NCBI GenBank assembly: GCA_949825045.1
Contig: OX463813.1
Coordinates: forward strand, 6,944,001-7,008,000
Direction: 5' to 3'
DNA from: Argyresthia goedartella
Taxonomy: Eukaryota; Arthropoda; Insecta; Lepidoptera; Argyresthiidae
Length of the DNA stretch: 64,000 nt
Shown here: positions 60,388 to 64,000 of the stretch, piece by piece
How positions within the stretch are numbered: the stretch's first letter is position 1
Layout of the letters: every line of letters starts with the position of its first letter
Position numbers and translations under genes: made by a program
Notes under the pieces: generated by a model
What the model was told of the DNA's origin: nothing
Databases searched by the model: none
What the model saw: only the letters and a program-made list of their open reading frames with translations

Positions 60388-61770
60388 TCTAATCTCAACT
60401 ATCCCTATTAAATTAAAAAATGCGCTTAAAATCTGCACAAATGCTACCACTTAAAAATTACCATTTAATTAAAATACTTAAATACATGTAAAGCCACAAT
60501 ACAAGTACAAGACAAATAAGTACTCTACCACATTTTACATTTCTGTAAATGTATATAGGCTTTTTTACAAATATACATATTTACAATACAATTTTAATGT
60601 TATGAACTAGTTAGTAAGAAAAAAAAATATGTAGAGGTTCTAAAAAAGCGTTACTGTGTATTTGAAACCAATAAAAATGTATGTCCAGCCTTAAATGATG
60701 TATTCGGCATGGTGTAGGATTAGTTTTAGAACGCTAGAACCCAACCTTAAAGCCAGTCTCAAGAATAAATAAAATAAAAGGATACTTTAAAACAAAATCA
60801 AGATTATTTATGTTTACAGTTGACAAGTTTTTCAATAATTTTTACTTTATTACACAGAAGTCTTCTACCTCAATTGTAAAAAAGGATGTTGACTATATGT
60901 TTTGTGAAGAGTTACCAGAATCACAATTTTTATTTTGTTGTTATATGGAGAGCCATTTATTTTTTGTTCCTTTCAGTTTCCTTAGTTTAAGCACAAGAAG
61001 CGACTTCATGGATGTTCAAAGCATAAATTAATTACTTACACACAAGGATCGTGCAATAATAAAATAAAAATACTAATATAAACTATTACGTGCACTTAGC
61101 TTCGATTTTTAAATCTTTTTTTTTAATTATATTATTTATCTTCATATACGTAATCGACCAACAAGATTATTTCTTTATCGAAGTAAATGTATCAAAAGCG
61201 AGACATTCTATGTAGATAAGAACATAATGTAGTAGATTATGTAGGTACAAAATTAAATACTTTTTGATAATGTATCTCAAGATCGTCTAAGAGGGTATAG
61301 TAGTGCCACTGTAATAAGTTAAATTACAAGTGGAGACATTGTAATTGACAATATATAAATCCATCTCCGACTATCTTGTAACTTATACGAGTGGTCAAGC
61401 AAGTGTGCTATATAATAATTGGGTAATTAAAGAATTAAAGTTTGTAATAGTTTGATTAGAATTTGTAATACCACAACTATACTCCTTAAACTCTATGTAC
61501 CTACTTTCCATATTTAATCAGGCTTACTTATTTTCATTATGAAATGCGTCAGTTATAAACAGCTCGAATGTGTTAATGTTTTAAAAACGTATTATTTATT
61601 TTACGTTGATCGATGACAAGTTTGTACTTCTTGTACATATAACAATAAATTGTTAGCGCATATTTTTTTATGTGGTTATGTCCGAAAAATATTAACTTTA
61701 TTTAAATATTTAATGTTGCGGATATGTGTGTTATGTAAATTTCCTTTTTTTAATAAATAAAAATGCCTTT
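60388..61770 (+). other. Probable 3' UTR of the C2CD2L-like gene
   Basis: AT-rich DNA follows the stop with no long frame. Candidate AATAAA poly(A) signals occur near 60670, near 60763-60775 (AATAAATAAAATAAAA) and near 61752. Several transcript ends are possible and the real one cannot be chosen by eye. Confidence 0.5.
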
Positions 61771-62036
61771 TTTAACATGTTTGTTTACTTTTATTATGTC
61801 TCATTTTAAACCCACCGGTGGATATGTCAATAGATCTAAAAAAAAATGAAAATTTTCTTGTGTTCCCAACATTTAATAACTTAGATAACAGTTACAAATT
61901 GGTTATGTAAAGTCGGTTTACGGACGATAATTTTACGTGATAACGTCATAAAAAACGCTCAAGCCGATCGAGCCTCTCTATCGCTTATTCCGCGCTCTCG
62001 CTTGCACGCTCGGCTCAGGCGGAACGTGACAATGAG
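61771..62036. other. Intergenic DNA after the 3' UTR
   Basis: 61960-62035 is GC-richer (CGAGCCTCTCTATCGCTTAT, CGCTCTCGCTTGCACGCTCG) and directly adjoins the BEL/Pao relic, so it could be element-derived. Nothing else is recognised. Confidence 0.35.
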
Positions 62037-63085
62037 TCATCCTGTTTTGATGAGTTTTTTAGAGAGTTGGCGAAGGAGGCCGCCCTGTGTGGCTATGTCC
62101 ACCACCCTGACCACTCCGTCCCGGCCAGGGAAGGTTAAAGTTACCCGGCTTCGTGGCCATATCCTTCTTGGTAGGTTTTCATCCACGATGAGCGCCAGAG
62201 CGCCAATGTTTAGATCGCGTTCTCTATTTTCGCCTGTTGGTCGAGGCTGCATTATCGGCAGAATCTCCTTCACCCCACGATTCCAGAAATGGTCGGCTAA
62301 TCTTAAAGCCTTCCTGCAATCCGCCTTTCGAAGAAGATCTTGATCTGTTAAGGTTGTGGGAAGGGCCTGGTTAAAGGAGGAGCCGATCAAATAATGGAAG
62401 GGTGTTAGCGTCTCCTGATCGTCATGACTCACCGAAACGTGACTTAGGGGTCGGGAGTTGACGATGGCCTCAGCTTCCAGTAAGAGGCTCACAAGCACTT
62501 CTGGTTTAGGCGCCCCTTCGCGTAGAGTAGCATTCAGTACAACTTTGACGGTGCGTATTAGTCGTTCCCAGCATCCACCGAAGAATGGGGCGGCGGGGAA
62601 ATAAAGATGCACTTGACTCCTCTACTGGCGGCAAAATCGTTGACCTCTGTTTGATAAAACTCTCGTAAGATCCGGGCAGCGCCGATGAAACAAATAGCGT
62701 TGTCGGAAAGTATTATTTCGGGAGTTCCTCTCCTGGCAATAAATCGACGCAGACTCATAATCACTGAATCAGTTGAGAGGGAATGTTCCAGATGTACGGC
62801 TTTGGATGTCAAGCAGTTATACAGGGCTACGTATCGTTTCTCCTGCCTGCGAAAATCATCCAAACCAGAGAACGTGAATAGGCGGCGATGGTGAACAAGC
62901 CGCTGCGGGGGAAGGTTTCCAGTCATTTGCTGGTGATGCTTCATACAGTACTGCGCAAGGGAAGAATATTTTTGTCTGAGCTCATTGACGACCATCTCAA
63001 TGTTTGCATGTCCAGCCTTGCGATGATAAAAAATAACCAGGAGGGGCACGACTGGGTGATGACCATCTAACAGTATTGTCACCAT
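62037..63085 (-). pseudogene. BEL/Pao retrotransposon integrase relic, frameshifted
   Basis: Two overlapping minus-strand frames. 63085-62558 holds an HH-type zinc start (FYHRKAGHANIEMVVNELRQ), the integrase core start, KAVHLE and SDNA with part of the catalytic D,D-E region. 62612-62037 continues FFGGCWERLIRTVKVVL, AEAIVNSRPL and a C-terminal segment (ALIVDENLPRRIWPRSRV, GRDGVVRVVDI) typical of BEL/Pao Pol. A frameshift lies near 62585-62612. Protease, RT and RNase H are absent; no LTR was identified. The right end is closed by a palindrome at 63053-63107. Confidence 0.88.
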
Positions 63086-63107
63086 ACTGTTAGATGGTCA
63101 TCACCCA
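63053..63107. repeat. Perfect 24-bp-arm palindrome at the BEL/Pao edge
   Basis: CTGGGTGATGACCATCTAAC AGTA, loop TTGTCACCA, then TACTGTTAGATGGTCATCAC CCAG. Confidence 0.92.
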
Positions 63108-63207
63108 GATGTCCAACCACAAGTCCAAGAGCTTGTTTACACTTCATGAACTGGACGCTGGTCACTTATTTACTACTTATTTTAATATTTATATAAACCA
63201 GAGTCAG

Positions 63208-63414
63208 TCCTGGGGGGTTACCACAATCTTTTTCCGTTCCAAATAAGGTTCAACACAAGAACATGACCATGGCTGCCATTTCCATTCCAATTCACCCATA
63301 ATGGGCTTTATTTTCCTAATACCATGACTTGTTTTAAAACGGTCACGGTAATTTTGCGATCAAATTAGGTTCCTAATCTGAATCGGCATAAGACGTTGTG
63401 GTAACCCCCCAGGT
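63208..63414. mobile_element. Short MITE with CCTGGGGGGTTACCACAA TIRs
   Basis: CCTGGGGGGTTACCACAA at the left is exactly inverted at the right (TTGTGGTAACCCCCCAGG). About 207 bp, no coding; target duplication not clear. Confidence 0.7.
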
Positions 63415-63601
63415 TGATACAGTCTCAAACCTGCCGGCTCCAGTAAATTCGATGTTGCTTTTGGCTACTGTTCCAGTGGTAATCGGTAAATTGTAAAAAC
63501 TAAATAGTGCACCCGGATGAGAAAATATTCTGACTTCCTTTACCAAAACATTCTGCCACATACTCGCAACACCATTATCGCATCATTGTAACTTAGGTTT
63601 T

Positions 63602-64000
63602 TGATACGGAAACCTTTTCAAGTATATAAAAAAGGTATTGTTTGTCCAATCTTTAAAGCAGGTGCCTATTACTCTTCTTACAACAATATCGAAAAAGCAA
63701 TGAACCTTATAATTAAAAATGCAACCAGTATGGGTATAGAAGTAGAATAAGCACCGAAGATGCTGTTATGAAATTAGTTTCGACTGTCACTCGCCACGTT
63801 GACAATGCCAACAAGTGTCCAGGTGTATTTTTAGATCTTCAAGAGGCGTCTGCATTCTTATACTTCTCTCTCGCCTGGAAAATCTAGCAATAAGTGGCCT
63901 CCCCCTCAAATGGTTTCTAACGGGTCGGTACGTGTTGATAAAAAACTCAGTGGAAGCATGTCGTATACAAACGTTGTAACTCAAGGCAGCACACTTTGCT
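63602..64000 (+). pseudogene. Decayed LINE reverse-transcriptase fragment, runs off window
   Basis: Pieces in different frames: STEDAVMKLVSTVTRHVDN, PGVFLDLQEASA (normally LDLxKAFD), RLENLAISGLPLKWF. These are RT palm and finger segments, separated by frameshifts and small deletions. The order is collinear with a LINE RT. Confidence 0.75.

Overview
This is animal nuclear DNA, almost certainly from a moth or butterfly. It is AT-rich, has spliced genes with GT-AG introns, and is crowded with tRNA-headed SINEs, non-LTR retrotransposons, Helitrons ending in CTAGT, a PIF/Harbinger element, a hAT element, a BEL/Pao remnant and a TTAGG-type repeat. No assembly, species or database information was available. 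All calls come from reading the sequence and from remembered family features.

One host protein-coding gene runs through most of the window on the + strand. Eighteen coding exons lie between base 1 and the stop codon at 60385-60387. The 5' end lies outside the window. The joined exons stay in frame at every junction and give 802 residues. The order is a basic linker, an SMP-like lipid-transfer domain, a C2 domain, a Ser/Thr-rich and acidic linker, a polybasic stretch, and a canonical C1 (DAG-type) zinc domain near the C terminus. The SMP, C2 and post-C2 segments match the pattern of vertebrate C2CD2/C2CD2L (TMEM24), the ER-plasma membrane lipid-transfer proteins. The C1 domain is the surprising part.

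Layout: exon 1 (to 347); a 28-kb first intron holding a LINE with two open ORFs (about 7.9-11.9 kb), a second LINE fragment (16.9-18.15 kb) and many MITEs and SINEs; SMP exons 2-5 (28.4-37.4 kb), with a tRNA-Cys(GCA) gene on the opposite strand (31.1 kb), a tandem hairpin array (30.5-30.8 kb) and a Harbinger element (33.3-34.2 kb) in the introns; C2 exons 6-10 (39.6-49.0 kb), whose introns hold a hAT element inside a SINE (40.4-41.6 kb) and a 46-bp minisatellite split by a LINE (42.8-45.7 kb); linker exons 11-15 (50.0-55.2 kb); the exons leading into and encoding C1 (56.1-57.3 kb); and the last short exon at 60.3 kb with a 3' UTR. Past the gene lie an antisense BEL/Pao integrase relic (62.0-63.1 kb) and a decayed LINE RT fragment running off the window end.

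The most interesting signals are: (i) a roughly 115-bp stem-loop core that recurs inside mobile elements with clearly different terminal inverted repeats, with compensatory stem changes in one copy; (ii) transposons that end within 0-25 bases of splice acceptors at three exons of one gene; (iii) a minisatellite whose monomer is the central spacer of a foldback MITE seen elsewhere in the window; and (iv) the SMP-C2-polybasic-C1 protein architecture.
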